DNA of 35,722 nt, taken from a virus. The notes beneath the pieces are model-generated. The model was not told the origin of the DNA, ran no database searches, and worked only from the letters and a program-made list of their open reading frames with translations. Position numbers and translations under genes: made by a program. The first letter of the stretch is position 1. Each line of letters opens with the position of its first letter. Where the stretch lies: the IMG/VR virus record IMGVR_UViG_3300028025_001086, positions 1 to 35,722 of that record; one strand, written 5' to 3'. Of the stretch, positions 21,701 through 30,353 are shown piece by piece.

Positions 21701-22098
21701 AATCTTTTATCAACTTGATTTTTTAAAAAATAAAAATGATTATTACTTTTTGATTCTAAAAAAGCTCCTCTAAGAAATTCAGGATATTGTTCTATAATAT
21801 CAAATTGATCTTTTGTAATTTCATAATTAAAATCTCTTTCTGTATAAGAATCTTTAGTAAATAAATTTACTCCACTATAAAATAAATTATCAATTTTAAA
21901 AGCCTCTTCTGTTGCTTTTCCAAAATCATAAGTACTTTCTCCAACTCCTCTTTGTTTATTTAAAAAATATTCTACATCAGTTGGTATTTGAGATAATGGA
22001 GTTCCTAACCCTAATTCATCTGATACAAATTTTATTGTAGGTTGTTGATCAATTTTTGGTTGATCTTGATTAATATTTTCTAATTTTTCACTGCTCAT
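18718..22098 (-). CDS. Large internal virion protein (1126 aa)
   Basis: By position and size this corresponds to T7 gp16, which forms part of the DNA-ejection channel. It is mostly helical and charged, with hydrophobic glycine-rich segments near 150-200 (ALTVGTGGLLPPLVYGGKIA) and near the end. I see no lytic transglycosylase motif at the N-terminus, unlike T7 gp16; cell-wall penetration may be done differently. It overlaps the upstream gene by four bases. Confidence 0.75.
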   Translation of the reverse strand: MSSEKLENINQDQPKIDQQPTIKFVSDELGLGTPLSQIPTDVEYFLNKQRGVGESTYDFGKATEEAFKIDNLFYSGVNLFTKDSYTERDFNYEITKDQFDIIEQYPEFLRGAFLESKSNNHFYFLKNQVDKRLEVEKELANYGWKGFAARMVASIADPAAIALTVGTGGLLPPLVYGGKIARLKRAVTYGALVGTENAVIEAGLVALDPMKDPNDIRYALYGGYLLGGVAGTFSRTTKFPEIDQANIKLDSVARKAMNNIEIDELNTFAVKNKTTINEDFLRKKRLQDAKLEDPYDFTVTDNPKAASLIDDDKDAIKEIENQWRKGEGISKYFLRFSNSSYLSKSTDNEIRKFSEVFLPDPVIGSSRGDTGLEYKTRKIRQILYPVKEYRDLAYQSFLKSNPEANGMQLSAKIETFNSIISDLREFPELASKYKYVTPQMKTYAQLGGRAFDETLQVVGDSGRLGWGDIKAKGGIKNYFPHIHNQAKLSSAVDEYGLDQVYKVYSNALPTLKTQLDSKIFDRMIKGIVKKISTPRYRGSESIFARAFQGTDEIGLREFLEDLELTKEQIDEIVKKASTKENKLLDPNARRRLDFDINTKTDVKSIKDGTVRSLSIKELMDRNFETVLDRYVNQVIGQAAMARFGGFKTNRDFDNFLARIESRNTDIENELDILKVINASFIGRQNPLETVMGSSDRTRRVMRLIGDYNFLRLFGQVGFAQGSELGSVLGEVGWSTALRTMPELKNIMNRFISGKVAFNDPLLKELDAAGGLNLGLDRFMNSPSARLEGSEDFLSLDKSNVLNNLEIISAKAKRFVADVSLQNPMTSTTQIMGAKALTSKIAENMIVLSDIHKTTDIYKFLKLGDQVRYRQLGWTENQFNEISKNIKQHAKFENSYLKSLGLDDWSVEARSSFTVGLNRWIDKIAAQQTDLATMNKWFTTDFAKLLTQFRTFSIQAYEKQLLNGIYTLHQTRGKDFETWSRFFSSTLMSGLFYTTQVYINSFGLRDREEYLKEKLSASNIGRVSFLRSSWSSLLPLGASTIAYPFTSDDIFGYGRNTELSADLLSGIPTVNLFSNIIGSTRTLSKTITDPTYEPSEREIKNGLSLFILHNGLGIKNVNNMVVDYFAK

Positions 22099-23870
22099 TT
22101 TATAATATATTGATTTAATGCAGTATCAGGATCTACTAATATTTCTCTTTTTGCTCTTAGTGAAAAAAGAAAATCTTGGTATCTTTGATCTCTTGCTAAA
22201 GGATAAACATTTTCTATTAATTGTTTATCAGTAATAACTCCTCTTGAAAATTCGTTTTTATCAAAATCTGCTGGTGATGGATTAAATATAACAATTGATG
22301 TTGGATATTTTCTATTTATAATTTGAATACCAGAAATATCAAATCTACCCATTGATTCAATATCAACAGCAATTAAATCTTCAAGATCATGTTTATCTTT
22401 ATTAATTCTTCCAGAATTGTAAAGAAAATCAATATATGCTTTTACTGATACATCATGTAATTCTGGTCTATATTTTTTTATAGGAACTAAATTATCAAAA
22501 ATATCTACTCTAAAATTTTCAGATATTCTTTGTTTAACAGATTCTAATATTTTATCCTGATCTGCTGGATATATTTTATATAACGTATTAGCGTATTTTG
22601 CTACTAAGTCTTCTATTTGAGATACATTTTTAGCATCTGTTTTAAACCAAAAACTAGTTAAATCCTTAGCTGTTGATTGAATTTTTTTGCTATCAACAAA
22701 TCTACTTTTTATTTCTGTTGAATTTTTATTTTTATAATATTGACTATATGCTGCAACTGCATTTGGTAAAGTTTCACCCATTGTATCTGTTAAAAATAAT
22801 GCTGTATCATAAAAATCCATTTGATCCTCTGTAAGTTTCATAGAATTCCTTAAATAAGGTAATGCACCTTGTGATCTATAATTTCTATAAAGATTTATAG
22901 AAGCACCTACAGCAGCAGTATTTCCAGTAATAGCAGCATTAGAAAAGCCAACATTTAATAATTTTTTATGTTGATCTACAACTCCACCATTTTGAATAGC
23001 TAATTCTGCTATTTGTGAATCTGAATATTTATTTGTAGAATATAAAGAATCTATTGCTTCGTTCTTTTCTTTTTCATTAAGTAAAAATCCTTTTCTTTCT
23101 AAAACAGTTTCAGAATTAATTTTTATATTTTCTAATTTTAAAAAGTTTTCTTGTGCTTGTAATATTAACTGACTTTTTAAATTTAAATCTGCATTTTTAT
23201 ATAATTCTGGATTTTCTTTTACTTTTTGTAAAAAAGAAATTGGTTCTTTTGAATCTTTAACCATTGAAAAAGTATCTATTATTTTAAACTTTTCATCTAA
23301 TTTAATTTTTTTAGTATATGGATCACCCATATATTTATTGTTTACATATTCTGCAGATTCATTGTATGCCTGTCCAGATTCTATATAATCTGGTATTGTA
23401 CCCATTTTTGAAACTAAACCAGAATCCCAATCCTTATCAACTCTTTCTGCATTTTTTTCCATTGCATCTCTTGATGATTTTATAGTAGCTAAATTTAATT
23501 GTGTTAAGTTTGCACCTAATTTTGTAGATACTGCTCTTTGAACAAATCTATTTTCGTTAGAAAGATTTTCGTTTATAAAATTATCAATAACTTGTCTTCC
23601 TTCTCTTTGGAAACCATCAGCTGCATCTGTTGGAAATGGATTGTTTTTATATTTATCATAAACCTCATATAATTTTGGTAATGCTTTGTTTTCATAATCA
23701 ATGGCTTTTAATTTAGCCTCTTCTTCTTTTTCTTTAATATAATAATTAGAAATTAATGATTGTGCTTTAGTAAAAACATCATTAGTAACTGGAACTTGAA
23801 AAGAAGTTTTAACTCCTGGTACTTCTGCAGTTGGTCTTCCTTGTGCTTCAAATGTAGGTATCTTTGGCAT
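22095..23870 (-). CDS. Internal virion protein, gp15-like by position (591 aa)
   Basis: Long helical, Lys/Asn/Asp-rich protein between the gp14-like and gp16-like genes, the place of T7 gp15. No catalytic motif or membrane segment is obvious. The start (MPKIPTFEAQGRPTAEVPGV) is of a style I recall at the start of internal virion proteins. It shares a base with the preceding small HNH-like gene. Confidence 0.7.
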   Translation of the reverse strand: MPKIPTFEAQGRPTAEVPGVKTSFQVPVTNDVFTKAQSLISNYYIKEKEEEAKLKAIDYENKALPKLYEVYDKYKNNPFPTDAADGFQREGRQVIDNFINENLSNENRFVQRAVSTKLGANLTQLNLATIKSSRDAMEKNAERVDKDWDSGLVSKMGTIPDYIESGQAYNESAEYVNNKYMGDPYTKKIKLDEKFKIIDTFSMVKDSKEPISFLQKVKENPELYKNADLNLKSQLILQAQENFLKLENIKINSETVLERKGFLLNEKEKNEAIDSLYSTNKYSDSQIAELAIQNGGVVDQHKKLLNVGFSNAAITGNTAAVGASINLYRNYRSQGALPYLRNSMKLTEDQMDFYDTALFLTDTMGETLPNAVAAYSQYYKNKNSTEIKSRFVDSKKIQSTAKDLTSFWFKTDAKNVSQIEDLVAKYANTLYKIYPADQDKILESVKQRISENFRVDIFDNLVPIKKYRPELHDVSVKAYIDFLYNSGRINKDKHDLEDLIAVDIESMGRFDISGIQIINRKYPTSIVIFNPSPADFDKNEFSRGVITDKQLIENVYPLARDQRYQDFLFSLRAKREILVDPDTALNQYIIK

Positions 23871-24091
23871 TATTGATTCCTTGATCTGTTTGCTGATTTA
23901 GATTGTATTCTTAAATTACTTATACTGTTATTTCTTGGATTTCTATCTTTATGATCTACATCTTTACCAAGTAAACTGTTTCCATGTTTCTTTTTTAACA
24001 TTCTTCTAGCACCATTTCTACCAGCTCTATCTTTCTTTTGTTCTTCACTAGAATGATAATTTTCATATTCTTTTTTATAATTTCTTTGCAT
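23870..24091 (-). CDS. Small HNH-like protein inside virion cassette (73 aa)
   Basis: Basic protein with DVDHKDRNPRNNSISNLRI (about 44-62), matching the second half of HNH nucleases (D-H-x-D-x-x-x-x-N-N-x-x-x-N-L-R). The usual zinc cysteines are absent. It is fitted exactly between two internal virion genes, sharing one base with each, so it is either a long-domesticated homing gene or a component of the virion. Activity unproved. Confidence 0.7.
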   Translation of the reverse strand: MQRNYKKEYENYHSSEEQKKDRAGRNGARRMLKKKHGNSLLGKDVDHKDRNPRNNSISNLRIQSKSANRSRNQ

Positions 24092-24600
24092 TACATGCTT
24101 CCTAGTTCTGATCTAATATATTGAGGTTTTGCTGATCCAGCACCAAACCCACTCATTCCAAGTAAACTTGTACCTGTACTCATTAAAGTTCCTATTTGTG
24201 CAGTTCTTGCTGCTTGTCTAGCAACTTGTCCCTGTATCCTAAAAAAATTTGCTTCTTCAAATTTTCTAGCTGCACCTACTTTAGCATTATAATCTATAAT
24301 GTTTTTTTCAATTTCTGCTTGTTCGGCATTAGCTCTTAATACTCTTAGTCCAGTTCCAGATAAATCTGCACCAGTTTTTAAAATTCTAGTTGTTGTTTGT
24401 CCCTGTAGTTGTTGAAACTTTTGATCAAATCTAGCTATATCAAATTCTTTTTGTTTTTCAATCTGTGCAGCTTCTTGCTCTGCAATTTGTGCATTACGAT
24501 TTTGAATAGATTGATTATATTTACCTGCAGCACCTTGTTGTTGATATTGTGCTACACCTAAACCACCTACTGCTACTATTGCTGCCGTTTCTAGTCCCAT
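24091..24600 (-). CDS. Internal virion protein, gp14-like (169 aa)
   Basis: Matches the layout of T7 gp14-type core proteins: a hydrophobic glycine-rich N-terminus (MGLETAAIVAVGGLGVAQY), a long helical coil with Q-rich segments (AQIAEQEAAQIEKQKEF), and a glycine/serine-rich end (LMSTGTSLLGMSGFGAGSA). T7 gp14 forms the outer-membrane pore for DNA entry. Order relative to neighbours supports the assignment. Confidence 0.75.
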   Translation of the reverse strand: MGLETAAIVAVGGLGVAQYQQQGAAGKYNQSIQNRNAQIAEQEAAQIEKQKEFDIARFDQKFQQLQGQTTTRILKTGADLSGTGLRVLRANAEQAEIEKNIIDYNAKVGAARKFEEANFFRIQGQVARQAARTAQIGTLMSTGTSLLGMSGFGAGSAKPQYIRSELGSM

Positions 24601-25070
24601 TAATATATCCTTGACATTCTATAATGATCGCTACCATCAAATCCGTAGCTTTTCATTAATCCTTCATTAGTAAATCCTAACCACTTAGCAAATCTTATAC
24701 CAATGCCAAAGTCAGTTCGTACTGCAGTTTGTAATCTTTTAATATTATTAGATGTTGCAAGATAATCTATATTTTGCTTTACAGCTTTTGCAATCGTTAT
24801 TGGATAATTCCATACATCATTCTTAGCAATGAACCAACCCTCAGCTACATTACCCCATATTCTTTTCATACCAGCTGCTGCAATAACCTTATCATTAATT
24901 AATCCTGTAAATGCTAAATGCTCTTGTTCTAAATCCATACATTCTTTATTGTTATCACTAATAATAAATGATGCGTCTTTTTGTGTAAGCATATGGTTCA
25001 TTTGTGATTGCATTATCAGTTTGCCATGATCTTGTTTATAAGGAATTATAATTAATTTATTAACCATCAT
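24600..25070 (-). CDS. GNAT-like gp13-type protein (156 aa)
   Basis: Resembles T7 gp13/DUF2833 proteins with an acetyltransferase-like fold: FTGLINDKVIAAAGMKRIWG and EGWFIAKNDVW (strand pair), then RLQTAVRTDFGIGIRFAKWL and GFTNEGLMKSYGFDGSDHY. The R/Q-x-x-G-x-G/A acetyl-CoA loop is not clear, so enzymatic activity is uncertain; in T7 the protein aids virion assembly. It overlaps the tail nozzle gene by 11 bases. Confidence 0.75.
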   Translation of the reverse strand: MMVNKLIIIPYKQDHGKLIMQSQMNHMLTQKDASFIISDNNKECMDLEQEHLAFTGLINDKVIAAAGMKRIWGNVAEGWFIAKNDVWNYPITIAKAVKQNIDYLATSNNIKRLQTAVRTDFGIGIRFAKWLGFTNEGLMKSYGFDGSDHYRMSRIY

Positions 25071-28000
25071 TTGTAATCAATTCTGGGTATAGCGATAAAA
25101 CTGTTAAAGGTAAAGGTTGAGTTTGACGTACATAAATGAAACCATCAGTTTCATAGTTGCCTCTAAACTCTACTTCCTTATCACCTGTAAATACTGGAAT
25201 AGATTGATCCATAGGATTAGCAGAGGATCTAAATGGTATTGTTTCCATATTGTTTAAATCTGAACCAACTTCAACACCAACTGACTCATAAAGTCTTACT
25301 GTAATATTATATATTCGTTTTGTTTTAGCTTGTGATGTACCATTCTGTGATCCAGCATCTATTCTCATAGTTTGTAATAATGATGTATAAGCTAAACCAA
25401 CTTTAACTTTATTAACAAATCTTGATAAAGATATAGCACCTGATGCTACAGTTTTTTCAGGATGTGTTGCACCATTAGCAAGTACAGATACAGATTGTCC
25501 CTCAAGATGTTCTAATCCTGTTACTGAATTAACAACTTGAGATACAGTTGCACCAGCTGTGTGTGTAGCTGCTGTAGTACTATTAGTTCCTCTTGTACAA
25601 CCTGTTAATGTATTTGTAGATATTCCTGTATAAGTAATTAATTCGTTATCTATTTTAACTGTACCTGTAGTTGTAAAAGAAGTTGCTGATGTTAATATAA
25701 TAGAAGTTACAGAAGTATTAACTGTAGTGTTAAGAGTTGTAGTTGCACCAGAATAAGAAAGTTGAGAATCTAAGAAATTAAAATTTGTATTATCTGTTTG
25801 ATCAAAATCAAATTGATTTATATATTCTACATAACGTCTTGTAACACCATTAATGGTACGTTTAACAATAACCCATGATTGATATTCTTTATCATCTGTA
25901 GGAATGGTTGCTATGGATTCGCATACTGCAATACCTGTACTAAATGCACCACCAAATATATGTTGATGCCAAGCAACAACTTGTTGTTCTCTTTGATAAG
26001 TTAAACAAACTAATCTACCATCTGATCTAACACACCAAATAAGTTGATTAGGTTCTTGTTGATAAGACATAGAGTTAATTCCAGATTCTGAAATATGTTC
26101 AGCAAGAATAGTCATGTCAGGTGCAACATAACCATCAACATCAAAGTTATAAGCTAGTTCTCTAATCTTTCTTTTAGCACGTTGTAAAAATAAAGTTACG
26201 TTTCCAACAGGAATTGCATCTATATTTGCACAACCATGATTAGATTGTTTTTTAATAAGAATGTTTGTTGGAGTTACAGGATCATCTGTACCACCACCTG
26301 ATACTGAAAATTCACCACCTACTGTGCCAACGATTAGTGTTCGTGTTGCAGATAAAAATCTAATTGCATTAACTTGGTTAGAAGCAATGGTATAAGTAAT
26401 TGCATCATCGTCTGCTACTGTGCCATGATAATTCTCATCAAAGTTTTCATAATCACCTGATTTAGAAAAATATAATGTTTGAGGATTTTCTGTTGTACCT
26501 GCAAATACTAATCTTTGTTCAAAGAAAGATACGCAAGAAGGATAACCTGTAGTTATTGACCAAGCTCCTAATGCCCAGTCGGTTGTCGCAGAAGTTGTAG
26601 ATAATGCTGTTATAACATCTGCTACTACAACAAGTGTACTAGATACTGTTGTTATTTTTGCTAAACCTTTTCCTGTTCCTAAATGAATTAATCTACCAGC
26701 GTCTGTTGTTTTAAATCCTTCATCACCATTAATACCAATAACATCTGATGCTGTAATTGTAATACCATTACCAGTTGTAGCTGATGCAGTTAATGTTGTA
26801 AGTTCAATATTATGATCTTGTAGTGGACCAGCTGTAAATTGAACATCATCTAATTCCCAATTTGTATGACCAGTTCTTGATAATTTATGAACGTGATATT
26901 TAGGATGACAAATGTACATAACATCTGCTGATTGTGCAAATTTTAAATCAGCTAGATCTGCTGTTTCAAATGGCGTTGCTAAAGTATAAACTCTATTAAA
27001 TACTCCACCTGATGTGTAAGTTGTATAAGAAGTTGTATTAACATTATTTCCATCAATATCTTGTAATTCAAATGTAGTTAAAGTTTTATTTGCAACTTTA
27101 AATCTTTTACCATTTACTTGTGTCATTCCACCAACACCAGATATTACAACTGTATCTCCATTATTAACTGATGTTGTTAATCCTTTAACAACAATAGTTG
27201 CTGAATGAGGATTATCTAATGTACCAGTTGTAGTAAAAGCTCCTGGATCTTCTATATTAGAATTAACTTCTCTAGTTGCTGTTGCAAGTCTTACATGAGT
27301 TGTTGTTCCAGATGATGGATCTCCAATAGTTTTTAAATTAGTATAGTTAGTTGGTGCTGCGGTAAAAGCATTATTAGATTGTCTTGTTGTACATGCGGCA
27401 ATAAATAAATTTTTAGTTGAACTCCAAGATGTTGTTAATGATGGTGGATCATTTACGTTAGTAGCTGCAAAAGATGCTTCTGGTAATCCTTCATAATTAG
27501 ATATTCTATAAGTAATAGCAGAAACGTGAGATGATGTTACTGTTAAATCAATGTGAGTAGTTTCTGATCCATCTGATATTTTATAATAGATATAAGATGA
27601 TCCTGTTGATGATCTTGATGAAAGTAAAGTCCAGCCAGTTGGAGTTGTTGCAGTTCCAGTTGATCCTAATTTAGCAACCATAATTAATAAATCACCTGTG
27701 ATAATATTAATTGGCATAGTTACTGGAGCTGTAGTTACAGCAGATCCTGAAGATGTATAAACTGCTGTTTCTTGTACTATTGGATAAGATGATGTTGAGA
27801 ATGATCCTGTTACAACACCAGGATTAGCTTTTGTAATTCCTGATATAGTTAAATTGCTTTCTAATATTGAACCACTGTCTTTATAAAATCTTATATATTC
27901 ATTTCCAAATTCTAAAATGTAAGTTTGTGTTGTTGAAAATTCAAAAGGTATTAATCTTGTAAATGCTGATGATGTTTTAACTTCAGCTACAAATGTTGTA

Positions 28001-28155
28001 CCTGGTCTTCTAGCTGCAGATCCATGAGGATAAACAACCATGTTCTGTAAAGTCTTACAACCAGATGCGTATTTAGCTAGATCATTTCTACCATCTAAAC
28101 GTGGTGATAATTCTCCACCTGTAAAGTTTGTTAATTGAACAGCAACTCTAGCCAT
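25060..28155 (-). CDS. Tail tubular protein B (nozzle, gp12-like; 1031 aa)
   Basis: The start (VQLTNFTGGELSPRLDGRND, then GCKTLQNMVVYPHGSAARRP) is the standard beginning of T7 gp12-type nozzle proteins. LVFAGTTENPQTLYFSKSGD and FLQRAKRKIRELAYNFDVDG match conserved central parts. It is longer than T7 gp12 (about 794 aa). Residues about 117-325 look like an inserted adhesin-type domain that interrupts the common ITKANPGVVT...NGDTVVISGVGGM stretch. A second small beta module lies near the C-terminus (IDNELITYTGIS, LTGCTRGTNSTTAATH). Confidence 0.88.
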   Translation of the reverse strand: MARVAVQLTNFTGGELSPRLDGRNDLAKYASGCKTLQNMVVYPHGSAARRPGTTFVAEVKTSSAFTRLIPFEFSTTQTYILEFGNEYIRFYKDSGSILESNLTISGITKANPGVVTGSFSTSSYPIVQETAVYTSSGSAVTTAPVTMPINIITGDLLIMVAKLGSTGTATTPTGWTLLSSRSSTGSSYIYYKISDGSETTHIDLTVTSSHVSAITYRISNYEGLPEASFAATNVNDPPSLTTSWSSTKNLFIAACTTRQSNNAFTAAPTNYTNLKTIGDPSSGTTTHVRLATATREVNSNIEDPGAFTTTGTLDNPHSATIVVKGLTTSVNNGDTVVISGVGGMTQVNGKRFKVANKTLTTFELQDIDGNNVNTTSYTTYTSGGVFNRVYTLATPFETADLADLKFAQSADVMYICHPKYHVHKLSRTGHTNWELDDVQFTAGPLQDHNIELTTLTASATTGNGITITASDVIGINGDEGFKTTDAGRLIHLGTGKGLAKITTVSSTLVVVADVITALSTTSATTDWALGAWSITTGYPSCVSFFEQRLVFAGTTENPQTLYFSKSGDYENFDENYHGTVADDDAITYTIASNQVNAIRFLSATRTLIVGTVGGEFSVSGGGTDDPVTPTNILIKKQSNHGCANIDAIPVGNVTLFLQRAKRKIRELAYNFDVDGYVAPDMTILAEHISESGINSMSYQQEPNQLIWCVRSDGRLVCLTYQREQQVVAWHQHIFGGAFSTGIAVCESIATIPTDDKEYQSWVIVKRTINGVTRRYVEYINQFDFDQTDNTNFNFLDSQLSYSGATTTLNTTVNTSVTSIILTSATSFTTTGTVKIDNELITYTGISTNTLTGCTRGTNSTTAATHTAGATVSQVVNSVTGLEHLEGQSVSVLANGATHPEKTVASGAISLSRFVNKVKVGLAYTSLLQTMRIDAGSQNGTSQAKTKRIYNITVRLYESVGVEVGSDLNNMETIPFRSSANPMDQSIPVFTGDKEVEFRGNYETDGFIYVRQTQPLPLTVLSLYPELITNDG

Positions 28156-28160
28156 GGTTT

Positions 28161-28742
28161 TTAAAACCTAGAGTTGATAAACGTATTTGAATCTACTACA
28201 GATGCCATACCCATTTCTTGATCTGTGTTATATCCTTCAGTTGAATCTACAAATCTAGCATCTTTTAATTTTTCTTGATACAGTGAATACATTTGCGTAG
28301 CTACTGGATTAGATGAAGTTACTGCATAAGCAATATCAGCAGCTAACGCAGCACTTAATACTTCTCTAAGTAATTGATCGTATTCATTAGGATCTTCAAC
28401 TCTTGATATGTATAATATTTTCATAGAAGTAGAATGGGATAAAATCTTTCTGCCTTCTACAACGTGATCAGATTCGTAATCTAAAATTTTAATTAATCTT
28501 AAACAGTCTGATGGTAATGTAAATTGTTTTGTAAATCCCCAAGCTGGTGCTTCTGTATCAGCTGGTAGTTGAACTCTTTTTAATAAACAGTTCCAAGGGT
28601 GATGTCTAAATACAGCATCTCTTACATTTAAAAATCTAGCATTACAAAGTCTTGCGTTCTTAGAATCTTCTGTAAGTGTTAAGATTGTAGATGCACCTAA
28701 TTGATTTAAAGCTCCGTTACAAATTTCTACTACTGATGCCAT
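28161..28742 (-). CDS. Tail tubular protein A (gp11-like; 193 aa)
   Basis: Adaptor between portal and nozzle. ICNGALNQLGASTI at the N-terminus, ARLCNARFLNVRDAVFRHHP with W at about 50, and FTLPSDCLRLIKI are the family hallmarks. Length matches T7 gp11 (196 aa). It directly precedes the nozzle gene. Confidence 0.9.
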   Translation of the reverse strand: MASVVEICNGALNQLGASTILTLTEDSKNARLCNARFLNVRDAVFRHHPWNCLLKRVQLPADTEAPAWGFTKQFTLPSDCLRLIKILDYESDHVVEGRKILSHSTSMKILYISRVEDPNEYDQLLREVLSAALAADIAYAVTSSNPVATQMYSLYQEKLKDARFVDSTEGYNTDQEMGMASVVDSNTFINSRF

Positions 28743-28743
28743 A

Positions 28744-28947
28744 TTAAACTTTCTTTATAATATATTTACGTCTTAATTGTCTAGGTTTTACTGCTGCAAA
28801 GATCTCAGCTTCTGTAAGCTCTAAATCTTTATCAAAACCATGATGTGCAGTTGATGTATGTTTAAATCTATCAACTAGAACATAGCGATAGATATAATCT
28901 TTATTTTGTAAATGTAAAATTGTTTTTACGTTGTCAGTCTTCTTCAT
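28744..28947 (-). CDS. Hypothetical protein at head-tail boundary (67 aa)
   Basis: First gene after the terminator at 28956-28976, whose hairpin ends nine bases before this ATG, leaving no room for a typical ribosome-binding site. The product is basic with LQNKDYIYRYVLVDRFKHTS and a C-terminal RKYIIKK. Position suggests a head-completion or tail-joining protein; no family recognised. Confidence 0.6.
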   Translation of the reverse strand: MKKTDNVKTILHLQNKDYIYRYVLVDRFKHTSTAHHGFDKDLELTEAEIFAAVKPRQLRRKYIIKKV

Positions 28948-28955
28948 AATAAACA

Positions 28956-28976
28956 GTGGGGATTTTTAGTCCCCAC
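28956..28976 (-). terminator. Hairpin terminator between head and tail genes
   Basis: On the minus strand GTGGGGA and TCCCCAC form a seven-bp GC-rich stem around the loop CTAAAAA, followed by TGTTTATT. It lies 15 bases past the stop of the gene at 28991. It would end or attenuate the highly expressed capsid transcript ahead of the tail genes. Confidence 0.7.
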
Positions 28977-28990
28977 CATTTAAAGTAGTA

Positions 28991-29455
28991 TTATTCTACT
29001 ACGTATCTTACGATTAATTGAACAAGACCAGATGCTGATCCACCAGCTAGCGTAATGCTAATTGGTAATCCATCTTGGTTTGCATCAACTACTGATCCAG
29101 ATCCTAATGCTTGTGTAGCAAATATATCTGTTCTAGCAGCAGAAGATGTACTTGTAGCAGCTAAGTAACCAGCTGTTGATAAAGCAACAGTTGTTCCTGC
29201 AGCATTTTTATAAGCAGCATATCCAACTGATAAAGTTGTAGAAGCTCCTAATGCAGCATTTGATAAATAACCATCAATGATTCTTGCACCATTTGGTAAA
29301 TTTACCATTTCCACAACATCGCCTATTGAAGCAGAAGCTAAAGTTACATCCGCAAATGCAACTCTAAGTTTTCCACTTTGCTCATTCGCATCAATCTTTT
29401 CAGAAGGTACGTTTTGCGACCATTTAGTCTTTTGTGTCGAGTATAATGTAGCCAT
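28991..29455 (-). CDS. Probable capsid decoration/virion protein (154 aa)
   Basis: Lies directly after the major capsid gene with a strong AAAAAGGA ribosome-binding site. Beta-rich, alanine/serine/threonine-rich sequence with no charge clusters (DVVEMVNLPNGARIIDGYLS, ALGASTTLSVGYAAYKNAAG) is typical of small virion surface proteins. I assign decoration or stabilising protein by context; it might be a head fibre instead. Confidence 0.65.
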   Translation of the reverse strand: MATLYSTQKTKWSQNVPSEKIDANEQSGKLRVAFADVTLASASIGDVVEMVNLPNGARIIDGYLSNAALGASTTLSVGYAAYKNAAGTTVALSTAGYLAATSTSSAARTDIFATQALGSGSVVDANQDGLPISITLAGGSASGLVQLIVRYVVE

Positions 29456-29480
29456 TATAGTTTTCCTTTTTTGTTAGTTA

Positions 29481-30353
29481 TTATTCGTCGCAAGCTATTT
29501 GAACAACTTTTTCTTCTTCCATTCTAGCTGCACCAATGCTCATAGCGTAATAAACTTGAGTGCTGTATGATTTGTCAGCTCTCTCGTCAATTCTTGCTAG
29601 AACATCTTGACCAACTGCTAATTTAATAGCGTCAGCTGTGAATGCATAACATAGTCTGTCGTCTGTGTTTGTTGCATCAAATACTAATCTGTTAGACACA
29701 ATAAATTTAAAACCTAGGAAAGAGTCTAATTGTCCCTGTGCTAGTGCTTTAACTGTATTGAAGTCAGCAGATGTAACTTGAGTTGTTCCTAATAGATCAC
29801 TAATTTGTTTTGGTCCACATACGATGTATCTTTGTATGCTTGGATCAACGTCAGCAGCATCTAAAAGTCTTTTTGCTTCTAAAAGTTTAGTTATAGTTAA
29901 ACCATCAGTTTGTGATGAACTATAAGGTTTTTGAGCAGAAGGAAGTGCAACAGAAGTAGATCCTGTTTCACCTGTATATGCTGTTCCACCTAAAGCAGCG
30001 ATTATCACATCATCCATAGCTCTTCCCATTGCAGAAGCCGCAGCTTTTGCATAAGAAGAAGTTGGATCAATTAATAATCTAACTTTGTCTGCATTGTCTA
30101 TTAGATCAGCCCACTCATAATCAGCAAGAGAAACTCTTCTTCTTGAGTGCGGTGTATCTACCTGTGGAGTATCAGAGTGTCTAGATGTTCTTAGAACAGC
30201 AGTTGTTTTACCAACTTGATCAAAGAACGCATTCTTTCCTACTACTGACTCAACATCCACAGCTCCTCTTAAATACGATCCCATTTGTTGAGATAGCATT
30301 TGTACGTTTGAACTGTACTGCTGTACAAAAGCAGTTGTTATTTGATTTGACAT
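29481..30353 (-). CDS. Major capsid protein (290 aa)
   Basis: Sits between the scaffold and decoration genes. LRTSRHSDTPQVDTPHSRRR, VSLADYEWADLIDNADKVRL, AKAAASAMGRAMDDVIIAAL and IQRYIVCGPKQISDLL fit HK97-fold capsid proteins of the kind found in pelagiphages and related marine podoviruses. A strong AAAAGGA ribosome-binding site and a long structured leader (30354-30568) suggest high, controlled expression. Confidence 0.88.
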   Translation of the reverse strand: MSNQITTAFVQQYSSNVQMLSQQMGSYLRGAVDVESVVGKNAFFDQVGKTTAVLRTSRHSDTPQVDTPHSRRRVSLADYEWADLIDNADKVRLLIDPTSSYAKAAASAMGRAMDDVIIAALGGTAYTGETGSTSVALPSAQKPYSSSQTDGLTITKLLEAKRLLDAADVDPSIQRYIVCGPKQISDLLGTTQVTSADFNTVKALAQGQLDSFLGFKFIVSNRLVFDATNTDDRLCYAFTADAIKLAVGQDVLARIDERADKSYSTQVYYAMSIGAARMEEEKVVQIACDE

